64,000 nt of DNA from Mucilaginibacter gossypiicola (GCF_900110105.1 NZ_FOCL01000009.1:124001-188000), one strand, 5' to 3'. Positions 44,816 through 53,930 are shown, numbered from the stretch's first letter. Program-made: numbers and translations. The notes: generated by a model from the sequence alone, not told the origin.

Positions 44816-45223
44816 TTACTTTATCACCTCACTTACCAAAATAACAGGAGTGATATTGGTGTAATTTGAAAAATCAGCCCGAATGCCATCTCTATTCGGC
44901 GCGATAGCCGCCTGATAGTCGCTTAGGCTTTTTACATAAAAAGTACCAATGGCCATAAAAGGCAATGGCTGGTTAGGTATACCACTGGCAATCCCTTTTT
45001 CAATGGTGTATTTAACCAAATTCGCCCCTAAAAACCCTGCTACCATTGGCATGTGCTTCGTTTCATAATATTCCATATTAAAGGTTTTACCCTCGGCATA
45101 AGGATACATGACGGATACTTTAATTAAGCCTTTTTCCACAATAACTGCGTTCTTTTTTTCCTGACCAAACGCAGTGAAACAGGTGGTAAAAAGGAAAAAT
45201 GATAAAATCAATCTTAATTTCAT
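44816..45223 (-). CDS. EthD domain protein, exported
   Basis: 135-residue protein with a signal peptide (1-20, TAFGQ) and an EthD / dimeric alpha-beta barrel domain: VSVMYPYAEGKTFNMEYYETKHMPMV and SLSDYQAAIAPNRDGIRADFSNYT. The conserved His in ETKHMP is present. EthD-type barrels bind heme or act on small phenols or quinones; here it is periplasmic. Directly beside the tRNA-like relic D and the fusion gene. The product resembles the ABM protein at 37346-37804 in fold only. Confidence 0.85.
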   Translation of the reverse strand: MKLRLILSFFLFTTCFTAFGQEKKNAVIVEKGLIKVSVMYPYAEGKTFNMEYYETKHMPMVAGFLGANLVKYTIEKGIASGIPNQPLPFMAIGTFYVKSLSDYQAAIAPNRDGIRADFSNYTNITPVILVSEVIK

Positions 45224-45318
45224 AACTGGCTTGTTAAATGATAAAGCACTCTAATTAAATAGATTACACAAATATTAAAATATTACCCCTATTCACAAAA
45301 CCCAACGCCGACTAATCT

Positions 45319-48300
45319 CTATTCATTACGCAAACTCTTTACCGGGTTCGCCATGCCAGCCCTGATAGTTCGAAAACTCAAGGTAAACAATCCCGTTAAC
45401 AGCATCCCCGCGCCGCTAACCACAAATACCCACCAGCTAATAGCTACGTGATCGGCAAAGCCTTCCATCCATTTATTTACAGCATACCATGCAAGCGGCG
45501 TTACTATCACAAATGCAAGTAAGATGAGCCATATCAACTCTGTTGATAGCAGGATCACTATTTGTGCTACGCTGGCACCAAACACTTTGCGTATACCGAT
45601 CTCTTTGGTTCGTTGATTGGTGGTGTAAACGGCGAGGCCTAACAGCCCGAGGCAACTGATTAATATTGAAACACCTGTTGCCCAGGTAAGCAGGGCTGAT
45701 GTATGTTGTTCTTCGTAATAAAACCTGGCTATGGTTTCGTCGTAAAAATGGCAATCAAAATCATCATCGGGATAAACCTTCTTCCAGGCTTTTCCCATAT
45801 TTGTAATGGCTGTTTTCCACTCATTACCGCCTGGAGTTTCTGGCTTCAAACTAACATGTAAAGTCATCATTGGCCGGCGGTCCGGACTGCCAGAAAATAA
45901 TACTAATGGATGGATGGGGAAATGCAGCGACCATTGATAAAAATCAGTAACTACACCAATAACATTTACCTTTCGGCCTTTGCCGCCACCGTATTTCAAC
46001 TCCTTCCCAATAACATCCTGGGGATTAGTAAACCCTAATAATTTAGCATAAGTATTGTTGATGATGATTCCTTTCCCCGTGTCGGCTTCGCTTATGTTTC
46101 TGCCAGCAAGCAATTTTAGCTGGTATATTTTGATGTAGTTTTCATCACCAGACTTAAATGTCACTTCATCTGTTGTTATCTGTTTTTTTCCATCGTTATA
46201 AGTACCGCGCAGCCAATTATATACATTAGCCGAAGGCGGGTCATTACCCAAACCCACAAGGGCAACCTGGGGCATCAACCTAAACTCGTTCAGCAGTGCC
46301 TGGTTGCTGCTGGCCTTGGTGTTTTCCCAGGGTGTATTAATAACCAGGATGGCATCCTTTTTAAATCCGAGGTTTTTATGTAAGGCGTAATAAATCTGCC
46401 TGCTTATAAAAATAGTAGCCATCAATAAAAATTGAGCTATAACAAACTGCGAAACTGTAAGCGACTTACGGAGCCATGCGTTTCGCGTTTTATTACTATT
46501 GCCCTGCACCTGGTTTTTTAGCACCGATGCGGGCTTGTAGCCCGATAACACAATAGCGGGATAAAAACCCGACATAACACTTATCACAATGGTTAAAATG
46601 ACCAGGAAGAACATCACATCCGGTCTTAGCATATTTGCGTGAATATCAGGAGATATAACATCGGCAAACATTTTTAAAATAACCGGCGCAAGAAACACCG
46701 AAATACAAACCGCAAAGAAAGTTATAAGTAAGGTTTCGCTTAAAAACTGGAATACTAATTGTATGCGGCTGCTCCCCAAAGTTTTGCGGATGCCAATTTC
46801 CTTTGCCCTTTGAGCCGATTGGGCGGTGGTTAAATTCACATAATTGATGCATGCCAGCAACAGCAAAAAGATACCGATAGCCAATAATTGGTAAAGTGTT
46901 GTTTTGCTGGCTGGCGATGAGAAATTAAAAATATTATAGTCGGGATTGAAGTGAATATCGTCCAATGGCTGCAGAGCCAGATCGACGTTATCTGCAACCC
47001 CTTTTACTCCCACACCCGGCGGATTACTTTTATTGAAAATGGCATTGATCTGTTTTATAACCCCTGGCACCGGGATGCCCGGTGCCAGCTTTACCAAAAC
47101 CTCCGATGCCGAAGGGTTGTACTCCCAAGTGTTTATATGTAAATCAGCAGAAAAATGTTTGTTAGTTGTGACAGTACTAAAAGATATAAAGTCATGAAAG
47201 CTAAAGTCGGTATTTTGAGTAAGCGTTTCAACTACGCCGCTAACGGTTGTTTGAAGGGTATCATAGGTAACTATTTTACCAATCATATCATGATATGACA
47301 ACGACGGGAAATAGAGCCTGGCTTGTTGGGATGTTAGCACCACCTGGCCTGGCGCATCAAGGGCGTGTTGTGATGAGCCGGCAAGCCATACATAATTAAA
47401 AATTTTAAAATATTGCTGATTAGCGAGTGTTATTCTGTCCAGATCTCTGAATCGCTTTTGTTCGTTTTTATCTTTGTCTATGTAGACAAAATGAGGGGAT
47501 TGTGTATATACCGGTGTGATTTCCTCTATTCCAGTGGCCTGGCTTTTAATCGCTTCAGCCAGAGGGGCAGGTACGCCACTCGAATAGTTTTTATTTCCCT
47601 TAGTTGATGTGTTCATCACAACACGGTAAATCCGGTCGCTGTCTTTATGAAATTTATCAAACGTGAAATCGTGGTGTACGATGAAGTAAATGGCCAGGAA
47701 CGCGCTTATACCGATGGATAAACCGATAATATTTATCAGCGTAAATAGCTTATGCCTCCAAAAGCCACGGAATGCAATTTTAAAATAGTTTTTTATCATA
47801 ATGCTGCGGTTTAACTTCTGATGAAACCACTTCGGCGTGGTTTCATGGTTTGAAATTACCGACGCAAACTGCAGATGATGTTCCAGGTTATAAGATGGGA
47901 TTCCTTTTTTTTGATCGCTTTTATATTCGGCAGGGCTTTTGCCTGTCAGTTGTTTAAATATCCGGTGAAAAGTAGTTCTGGAATTAAAGCCGGCATCGTA
48001 CGCAATACCCAACAGGGTGATATGATCATAAGCGGGTTCCTGCATTTTCCGGATCACCTCCGCAACGCGGTACTCATTGATGAAATCATTAAAGCTTTTT
48101 TTGAGCACCGTATTGATTATCCGGGATAATTCGTGCGGACTTAAATCAAGCTTTTCGGCCAGTGAACTTAAACTCAGTTCCGGGTCCTGGTAATAAAGGT
48201 TATCCTGTACAATTTTCTTTAGCCATTTGCCTTTTTGTTTCAACGCCATTAAGCCGGATGGTTTAGGAAACAACGGAGCATCAACAGTTGCATCCGTTTC

Positions 48301-48936
48301 TGACCTAAAAAGCACAACTACGCCCATCCTGATAACAATCAATCCGAAAAGCAAATTCAGCGGGTAATAAACATTGCGATCTAACGAGAAGTGAAAACCC
48401 CAATAATCAATAGCAATTAGCGGTATCCATAATAATAACACAAAACCTAAACTTGCCAATTGGTTATCCAACCAACGCCATTCATACCGGTGACGATCAC
48501 CTTCCGTAAATTTTTGACCTGTATAAAAACGTTCTATCAACCGGTGAGATAGGTACAGGTAAGTGCCAACCGATATGAATGTCAACGGTTTTAATATGGA
48601 CGCAGTTCCGGGTAGCCAAATGGCCTGCACTAAAATAACAGGGCAGAAATGCAGCAGGTCCTTACGATGAAACTTTAGTGCGGGCCAGATAGCTTTCCGT
48701 ACATAAAAATAGATCAGCGGTCCTAAGGCCAGTGAAAATTGCGGCACCTGCCTCCCTGTACCAATATCAGCACTCCATATTCCTGCTATCCAAAAAGCCA
48801 GCACAGCCAGGGCTACGGCGAGAAATCGTTTTGCCGGGCGATTGGTGCTTTTGACAAACCACAGCTGTAGGGCAAAGGTCAACCCAACAAACAGCATTCC
48901 CTCCAGCGTGCCTTTATATAAGTTGATAGGTAACAT
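45319..48936 (-). CDS. AraC-type regulator fused to FtsX permease
   Basis: 1205-residue open frame with two parts. Residues 1-345: seven membrane helices (about 8-28, 38-56, 66-80, 96-112, 115-130, 160-178, 190-210) and an AraC-type DNA-binding domain (about 237-338: LSLSSLAEKLDLSPHELSRII, GFNSRTTFHRIFKQLTGKSP). Residues 380-1205: a two-domain FtsX/MacB permease with MacB-type periplasmic domains and IGIRKTLGSSRIQLVFQFLSETL, IGIRKVFGASVAQIV, ending PVKSLRNE; it is closely related to the 816-residue permease at 51034-53484. Between them lie an A8 tract and a hairpin (see separate entries). The permease's own ATG would be 47799 (826 aa). No ATPase gene is near. It may be a real fusion, two coupled genes, or a frame artefact. 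Confidence 0.8.
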   Translation of the reverse strand: MLPINLYKGTLEGMLFVGLTFALQLWFVKSTNRPAKRFLAVALAVLAFWIAGIWSADIGTGRQVPQFSLALGPLIYFYVRKAIWPALKFHRKDLLHFCPVILVQAIWLPGTASILKPLTFISVGTYLYLSHRLIERFYTGQKFTEGDRHRYEWRWLDNQLASLGFVLLLWIPLIAIDYWGFHFSLDRNVYYPLNLLFGLIVIRMGVVVLFRSETDATVDAPLFPKPSGLMALKQKGKWLKKIVQDNLYYQDPELSLSSLAEKLDLSPHELSRIINTVLKKSFNDFINEYRVAEVIRKMQEPAYDHITLLGIAYDAGFNSRTTFHRIFKQLTGKSPAEYKSDQKKGIPSYNLEHHLQFASVISNHETTPKWFHQKLNRSIMIKNYFKIAFRGFWRHKLFTLINIIGLSIGISAFLAIYFIVHHDFTFDKFHKDSDRIYRVVMNTSTKGNKNYSSGVPAPLAEAIKSQATGIEEITPVYTQSPHFVYIDKDKNEQKRFRDLDRITLANQQYFKIFNYVWLAGSSQHALDAPGQVVLTSQQARLYFPSLSYHDMIGKIVTYDTLQTTVSGVVETLTQNTDFSFHDFISFSTVTTNKHFSADLHINTWEYNPSASEVLVKLAPGIPVPGVIKQINAIFNKSNPPGVGVKGVADNVDLALQPLDDIHFNPDYNIFNFSSPASKTTLYQLLAIGIFLLLLACINYVNLTTAQSAQRAKEIGIRKTLGSSRIQLVFQFLSETLLITFFAVCISVFLAPVILKMFADVISPDIHANMLRPDVMFFLVILTIVISVMSGFYPAIVLSGYKPASVLKNQVQGNSNKTRNAWLRKSLTVSQFVIAQFLLMATIFISRQIYYALHKNLGFKKDAILVINTPWENTKASSNQALLNEFRLMPQVALVGLGNDPPSANVYNWLRGTYNDGKKQITTDEVTFKSGDENYIKIYQLKLLAGRNISEADTGKGIIINNTYAKLLGFTNPQDVIGKELKYGGGKGRKVNVIGVVTDFYQWSLHFPIHPLVLFSGSPDRRPMMTLHVSLKPETPGGNEWKTAITNMGKAWKKVYPDDDFDCHFYDETIARFYYEEQHTSALLTWATGVSILISCLGLLGLAVYTTNQRTKEIGIRKVFGASVAQIVILLSTELIWLILLAFVIVTPLAWYAVNKWMEGFADHVAISWWVFVVSGAGMLLTGLFTLSFRTIRAGMANPVKSLRNE
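47821..47846 (-). other. perfect hairpin in the fusion linker
   Basis: ATGAAACCAC / GTGGTTTCAT, 10-bp perfect stem with a 6-base loop, inside the coding linker and 22 bases before the permease ATG at 47799. Such a structure is unexpected in a protein linker and typical of an intergenic signal, so it points to two formerly separate genes. Confidence 0.7.
47905..47912 (-). other. A8 tract at the fusion junction
   Basis: Eight A followed by GG on the coding strand, right after the AraC domain (codons GAT CAA AAA AAA GGA). One extra A gives stop TAA after RNPIL; one fewer gives stop TAA after about 19 residues. Either change makes a stand-alone regulator of about 350 residues. Tracts this long allow transcriptional slippage or sequencing error. 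Confidence 0.6.
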
Positions 48937-49287
48937 ATATAAAATTAAGCTTCATAAGGTTTAAATTAAGGTCTAATTTAATAAGACATTGCTTATTTCT
49001 TTAATTATTACGGCCGTTTAAGGTTTTTTTATTTGAATGATGTTATCGCCTCATCAAAAGAGCTTGGAATTTAAGCCCAGTGGGACTAAAATTTATCCTG
49101 AAGCTTTATCTTGATGGAAACTCCGATCTTCCCGTGCGAATTAGTAACACTGTACAGCACGTGCAATATATTTTAAAACAAAACACCTTAAATCAAAAAA
49201 TTTAGAATGTTTAGCAGGATGGCTTGGGCTTGACCATCAGGACAATACAAGTTTGGGTTTAACAATACGGTAATTTAATTTAGCGCA
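48937..49287. other. gene-free region between divergent genes
   Basis: AT-rich intergenic region between the start of the fusion gene and the Crp-like gene. A weak promoter for the plus-strand gene may be TTTG (49252-49255) with TAATTTAG (49276-49283), 20 bases apart. No open frame or repeat seen. Confidence 0.4.
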
Positions 49288-49863
49288 ATGGAGTTGTTAA
49301 TAGAAAAGATCAAGACTTATGTGCCGCTCTCTGTTGATGATGAAAGCATAGCGCGTACTTTATTTCACAAGAAAGCGCTAAAAAAGGGCGAACATCTACT
49401 AAAAGCGGGCGATGTTTGCCGTTACATTTTTTTTATCGAAACCGGGCTTGTGAGATATTATATCAACAATGATGGAGTAGAACAAACCAATTATTTTAAC
49501 AAAGAAAACGAGTTTGTTTGTGACTATATGAGTTTTCTGCCCCAAACTCCCTCATACGTTAATATACAGACCTTAGAGGATACCACTATCTGGGTGATCA
49601 GTTACGTTGGTATACAGCAGTTTTATAAAGAGGTAACAGCAGGCGAAAGATTTGGCCGCCTGGCAATTGAACAGGTGTTTGTAAGTGTAATCAGCCAGAT
49701 AGGTTCTTTATATACGGACCTGCCTGAAACCAGGTACACGAAATTTTTAAGTGATTATGCCGATATTGCACAGCGTATTCCTCAGTACTATATAGCCTCC
49801 TATGTTGGTATTAAACCACAATCGCTAAGCCGTATCCGTAAGCGGATCTCGGGCAAGCATTAA
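49288..49863 (+). CDS. Crp/Fnr family regulator
   Basis: 191-residue member of the Crp/Fnr family. The cyclic-nucleotide-binding beta roll lies in residues 20-115 (KKGEHLLKAGDVCRYIFFIETGLVRYYI), and the C-terminal part is short: ETRYTKFLSDYADIAQRIPQYYIASYVGIKPQSLSRIRKRI, a recognition helix typical of the Bacteroidota subgroup. No iron-sulfur or Cys ligands are seen, so the effector is unknown. Two palindromes follow before the next gene (49881-49928), which may be its sites. Confidence 0.85.
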   Translation: MELLIEKIKTYVPLSVDDESIARTLFHKKALKKGEHLLKAGDVCRYIFFIETGLVRYYINNDGVEQTNYFNKENEFVCDYMSFLPQTPSYVNIQTLEDTTIWVISYVGIQQFYKEVTAGERFGRLAIEQVFVSVISQIGSLYTDLPETRYTKFLSDYADIAQRIPQYYIASYVGIKPQSLSRIRKRISGKH

Positions 49864-49880
49864 TTAACCTGGGTGAATGA

Positions 49881-49928
49881 ATGGAAGATTTCCATTGCCC
49901 AGTTTTGTACTGTTAAAAATAACAGTAC
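49881..49928. promoter_or_regulatory. paired palindromes before the DUF4267 gene
   Basis: ATGGAA-gat-TTCCAT (49881-49895) and GTACTGTTA-aaaa-TAACAGTAC (49907-49928). The second abuts the ATG at 49929 of the next gene. Candidate operators of the Crp-like protein encoded just upstream, or a leader hairpin masking the start. Confidence 0.5.
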
Positions 49929-50333
49929 ATGAAAACAACACACGAAACACAACAATGGGGCATCCGGTCGGCATCCTTTTGGATGACCCTCTTCGTCGCA
50001 ACGGGCATCATTTTTATCGGTGTCCGCTTTATAATAAACCCCGGTGCCGGCGCTATAGGCTATGGCATTCCCCTCATTAGCAACGATGATTTACCATTTG
50101 GAAGAATAAAAGGCATCCGCGACATTTTTTCGGGAGCCGTGCTACTGCCCCTCTTATTGTTACGTATGCGCAAGGCAACAGCCTGGGTATTTACATCGGC
50201 AATCATCGTTCCGGCAGCCGATTTCCTGATTGTGCTTTCAGCAAACGGACCTTCAGATATTTCTCATTTAATGATCCATGGGTTAACTGTAGCCTACATG
50301 ACTATCACCAGTTTTTTATTATTTAAATCTTAA
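49929..50333 (+). CDS. DUF4267 family membrane protein
   Basis: 134-residue protein with four membrane helices (about 18-35, 52-72, 80-100, 108-128) and the charged motif RIKGIRDIFSG between helices two and three, as in DUF4267. It may be a small transporter-like or regulatory membrane protein; no function is known for the family. It follows the Crp-like regulator by 65 bases and precedes another membrane protein by 9. Confidence 0.8.
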   Translation: MKTTHETQQWGIRSASFWMTLFVATGIIFIGVRFIINPGAGAIGYGIPLISNDDLPFGRIKGIRDIFSGAVLLPLLLLRMRKATAWVFTSAIIVPAADFLIVLSANGPSDISHLMIHGLTVAYMTITSFLLFKS

Positions 50334-50342
50334 TTAATTTTT

Positions 50343-50819
50343 ATGAATTCCTACACACTTTTCCAAATATGCCTCCTTATGCACCTTTCTGGTCTCACGC
50401 TAATGGCAGGAACCGATATTGTTGAGTTCGTCGCTTTCAGGAATATTTTAAAAAACTATCAAACTAATAAAGATGCCGCAGTGCACCAAATTGGCATACT
50501 ATCAAAGCTTTCCGTTTTACTACTTATCGGGGGTATACTATTAGTGCTTTCAGGCACAGGTTTTCTGATTATTACGCATAATGCCTTTGGAAGTCAGCTA
50601 TGGTTTAAAATTAAGATCATATTTGTACTTGGGCTTGTACTTAACGGCATCCTAATGGGGCAAAAGAGCGAGAACCGGCTCAAACAAAGTTTGATGACAG
50701 GCAACATTGCGAAAACCCAGCAGACAGAAGATGCAATCCGTGCTATGATCAGGTTTCATTTCATTCAGCTTTGCATCTTCTTTATTGTGGTGTTAATGGC
50801 CGTTTTTAAGTTTAATTAA
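50343..50819 (+). CDS. DUF2269-like membrane protein
   Basis: 158-residue protein with four helices (about 8-25, 50-72, 82-104, 132-152). Helix two carries LLLIGGILLVLSGTGF, and a WFKIKIIFVLGLVLNGI stretch is seen in the DUF2269/CopD-like group. It forms an operon with the DUF4267 gene. Heme or copper association, known for related proteins, cannot be confirmed from the few histidines present. Confidence 0.7.
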   Translation: MNSYTLFQICLLMHLSGLTLMAGTDIVEFVAFRNILKNYQTNKDAAVHQIGILSKLSVLLLIGGILLVLSGTGFLIITHNAFGSQLWFKIKIIFVLGLVLNGILMGQKSENRLKQSLMTGNIAKTQQTEDAIRAMIRFHFIQLCIFFIVVLMAVFKFN

Positions 50820-50839
50820 GTGGAAAACACGCAAAAACA

Positions 50840-50869
50840 AAAGCCACAAATTTTTCAATTTGTGGCTTT
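50840..50869. terminator. terminator of the membrane protein operon and relic C
   Basis: Perfect 12-bp stem AAAGCCACAAAT (50840-50851) / ATTTGTGGCTTT (50858-50869). On the minus strand it is followed by a T-rich run, on the plus strand by TTTAACTT only, so it serves the minus-strand relic best. Confidence 0.7.
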
Positions 50870-50882
50870 AACTTGCAGCCCC

Positions 50883-50961
50883 GATCAGGACTAAAATCGA
50901 ACCGCCTGGCCGCAAGTATCGGACTTCTATCCGCAATAAATTAAACCTCTCAAGCCTGATC
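50883..50961 (-). ncRNA. degenerate tRNA-like sequence C
   Basis: 79 bases with a perfect 7-bp acceptor stem (GATCAGG / CCTGATC), a T-loop-like GGCGGTTCGATT and an anticodon-stem-like CGGA-TAGAAG-TCCG, but a broken T-stem and D-arm. Followed by a terminator 14 bases later. It is a probable tRNA pseudogene. Confidence 0.45.
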
Positions 50962-51033
50962 TATCAGCAGAGAATCTTAAAAATCGGGAACTTCTTAAAG
51001 ATTATATCTTCCCTGTTAACCTTAACGGGTGCC

Positions 51034-53484
51034 CTAATTATTTCTTAAACTTTTAACCGGATTTGCTAAAGCAGCTCTTCCGGTTTGAAAAGCAGATGTC
51101 AAAAGAGCGGTGAAAAACATGATTGCTCCGCTCAACGCAAATATCCACCAGCTTATTGGGGTACGGTCGGCAAAGCTTTGCAGCCATTTGTTCATAGCAA
51201 ACCACGCCAACGGCATAACCACAACAAAAGAAACTACAACAAGCCAGGTTATTTCTGATGATAACAGTTTTACAATTTGCATAGCAGATGCTCCAAGCAC
51301 TTTACGTATACCTATTTCTTTTGTGCGCCTGTTGGTATTGAAAATAGTTAAGCCTACTAAACCAAGGCAACTGATCAGTATGGAAAGCCCTGTAGCCCAT
51401 GAAAGCAGTTTAGAGGTACGTTGCTCATTTTCATAAAACCGGGCAACTTCATCATCAAAAAAATGATAGTCAAATGCTATGTCGGGATAAACTTCTTTCC
51501 AGGCGCTTTTCATACTATTGATGGCTTTATTCCAATCATCGCTTCCGGCAGCCTGTGGTTTTAAAAGTATATGGAAAAAGTTGTCATTAAAACGATAGTG
51601 AGGGGCTTGCATTGACATTGGCAAAATAGCATCCCGCAATGATTTTTGATAAAAATCGGCTACCACTCCCACAATAATCCTTTTATTACCTTCATAATCA
51701 AAAGCCTTGCCTATAGCGTCTGCCGGATCTTCCAAGCCTAAAATATGTATATATTTTTCATTTACCAGTACTGCGGTCATCGAATCGGCAGCAATAAGAT
51801 TACGTCCTGCCAATAGTTTTATATGATAAACCTTAATATAGTTTTCATCCCCGTTTCTTTGTTGCAGGGAAGTTTTTATTTCCTTTTTTTCGTCTTTGTA
51901 GCTTACTTCCCAAGCCCTTATATTTTCGGCTGCCGGGGCTTCACTGCCTATGCTCATCATTTCAATTTGAGGGATGCGGCTTATTTTATCTTTAAATAAC
52001 TGTTGCTTATTTGAGTTTATAGTACTGTGTGGTGTTTCAATATTGATGATAGCATCTTTATTAAACCCGAGGTCTTTATTTAGCGCATAAAAAATCTGTT
52101 TATTAACAAGTAACGTTGTCATTATAAAAAACTGCGCGATAACAAATTGTGTAACGGATAATGCTTTGCGTAACGCAATGCCGCTGCCGTTTCCGAAATC
52201 ATTACCCGCCGGTTTGTTTAATACCACTATAGGCTTGTAACCTGAAAGTATTATAGCCGGGTATAAACCCGCCAGCAAGGTTACGACTATCAACAATGCC
52301 AATAAAAACGATAACAGACTGCCATCTAAATAATTAAGAGATAAACCAGGTGGTATAAAATCGGCAAACAATTGCAGAATTAGCGGAGTTAAAGCTACCC
52401 CTATACAGATGGCAAAAAATGTAACAATAAAAGTTTCGCTCAAAAATTGTACAACAAGCTGCCATCTGCTACTTCCCATTGTTTTTCGGATGCCTATTTC
52501 TTTGGCCCTTTGCGTAGCCTGGGCGGTAGAAAGATTGATGAAATTGATACATCCCAACAGTAAAAGGAAACCGGCAATAGCCAACAGGCTATAAATAGTT
52601 GTTTTGTTTGCCCTTCTCCCCTTGTTAAAATTGGCGTAATCCTGGTTAAAATGTAAATCTTTTAATGGCTGCAAGTGCTCCGTTTGGCCATCGCCTGGTC
52701 TAAATCCTTTGTTATATTTATTTACCAGTATATTGATTTGCTTTTCAACATTATGCATATTGGCCTGCTCATCAATCTTTATAAACAACTGCCAAACTAC
52801 ATTTGGCCATTCGGTTAACCGGGTCATATTTTTTAAATCGGCATTATTCAGGCATGTATTGTAGGATATGAAATCTTTAAAATAAAAATCAGTGTTATGG
52901 GCCGGTGCTTGAATTATGCCTGAAATTGCAGTTTTAATGCTGTCATATATCACTGTTCTACCCAATAACTCGCTGTAAGAAATGTTAGGAAAATATTTCT
53001 GTGCCTGATCTGAAGTCAGCACAACCTGGTAAGGTTTTTCAAGTGCTGTCTGCGATGACCCAGCTAACCACTTGTAATTAAACAGCGCGAAATATTCTTT
53101 ATTGGCTAATACAATGTTACTTTCCTTTTTGAATTTTACAGGTAAATCCGTACTACCCGGAATCAATACATCTGTTTCTTTTATTTCAAGAAATGGAGCT
53201 ACATTTTTTATCCCTGGAACCTCTGCTTTAATAGTTGCGGGCAGCGGACCATTAACAAGTCCAACACGGGCAACAACTTTGTCCATATAAGAAAGATCTG
53301 TTACCACCCGGTAAATTCTCTCGCTATCATGATGAAATTTATCGAAACTGAGATCAAAATTTACAATAACAAAAATTGCAAGGGCTGCGCTGATTCCGAC
53401 AGACAGGCCAACGATGTTAATAAAAGTAAAAAATTTACGTATCCTCAAATTACGCAGCGCGATTTTGAAGTAATTTTTATTCAT
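51034..53484 (-). CDS. FtsX/MacB-type ABC permease
   Basis: 816-residue permease with an N-terminal helix (about 20-42), MacB-type periplasmic domain (about 45-285), three helices (about 290-400), a second N-terminal-type helix (about 430-450), second periplasmic domain and last three helices (about 680-800). IGIRKTMGSSRWQLVVQFLSETF and IGIRKVLGASAMQIVKLLSSEI are the two FtsX coupling motifs; the end is PVKSLRNN. Two-copy FtsX proteins of this kind in Bacteroidota pair with separate ATPases to move envelope molecules or transmit signals; no ATPase is in the window. A close paralogue of the permease half of the fusion gene. Confidence 0.9.
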   Translation of the reverse strand: MNKNYFKIALRNLRIRKFFTFINIVGLSVGISAALAIFVIVNFDLSFDKFHHDSERIYRVVTDLSYMDKVVARVGLVNGPLPATIKAEVPGIKNVAPFLEIKETDVLIPGSTDLPVKFKKESNIVLANKEYFALFNYKWLAGSSQTALEKPYQVVLTSDQAQKYFPNISYSELLGRTVIYDSIKTAISGIIQAPAHNTDFYFKDFISYNTCLNNADLKNMTRLTEWPNVVWQLFIKIDEQANMHNVEKQINILVNKYNKGFRPGDGQTEHLQPLKDLHFNQDYANFNKGRRANKTTIYSLLAIAGFLLLLGCINFINLSTAQATQRAKEIGIRKTMGSSRWQLVVQFLSETFIVTFFAICIGVALTPLILQLFADFIPPGLSLNYLDGSLLSFLLALLIVVTLLAGLYPAIILSGYKPIVVLNKPAGNDFGNGSGIALRKALSVTQFVIAQFFIMTTLLVNKQIFYALNKDLGFNKDAIINIETPHSTINSNKQQLFKDKISRIPQIEMMSIGSEAPAAENIRAWEVSYKDEKKEIKTSLQQRNGDENYIKVYHIKLLAGRNLIAADSMTAVLVNEKYIHILGLEDPADAIGKAFDYEGNKRIIVGVVADFYQKSLRDAILPMSMQAPHYRFNDNFFHILLKPQAAGSDDWNKAINSMKSAWKEVYPDIAFDYHFFDDEVARFYENEQRTSKLLSWATGLSILISCLGLVGLTIFNTNRRTKEIGIRKVLGASAMQIVKLLSSEITWLVVVSFVVVMPLAWFAMNKWLQSFADRTPISWWIFALSGAIMFFTALLTSAFQTGRAALANPVKSLRNN

Positions 53485-53733
53485 GGCTTTTCGGATAGGT
53501 GATTTGTGATAGATATGATTAGAAATAATAACGCCAGTAAGTTACAATATTAAATTCTACAATTTTGAACAAGGCGAAATTATATTTTATTTATCGTATA
53601 AAATCAATAGAATATATTGCAATGAGTATTGAAAATTATACCCAATAACGATTATCGGTATTTTTCATTTGCCCTCAGTTATTCTGCTTGCCCCCCAATT
53701 CTGTCAAAAAGATAAAAGTTTGAAACAAAAAAA

Positions 53734-53755
53734 CCTCAAATCTTCCGACTTGAGG
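53734..53755 (-). terminator. terminator behind tRNA-like relic B
   Basis: CCTCAA / TTGAGG stem (53734-53739, 53750-53755) with a long T-run on the minus strand, following the tRNA-like sequence at 53770-53875. Confidence 0.6.
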
Positions 53756-53769
53756 CTTTTAGCTTTTGA

Positions 53770-53930
53770 GGCAGCGGCAACTGGGGTAATATCGAACCGT
53801 CGGATTACAAGCATCTGGATTTTATCCATTAATATTTAGTTGATTTGAGCCCCGTCTCAGGGCGAATCAATGGTGTTCCCTGACTGGGTAGAATTCGAAC
53901 TAATCACTTGAAAGCCTTAAATTACCTGGT
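53770..53930 (-). ncRNA. degenerate tRNA-like sequence(s) B
   Basis: The minus strand reads GGGGCTC...GATGCTTGTAATCC-GACGGTTCGATA..., with a T-loop-like GGTTCGATA and anticodon-side GCTTGTAATCC, and further upstream another T-loop-like TTAGTTCGAATTCTACCCAG with AGGCTTTCAAGTG. They look like two adjacent tRNA relics; acceptor stems are broken. Sequence-only inference. Confidence 0.3.
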
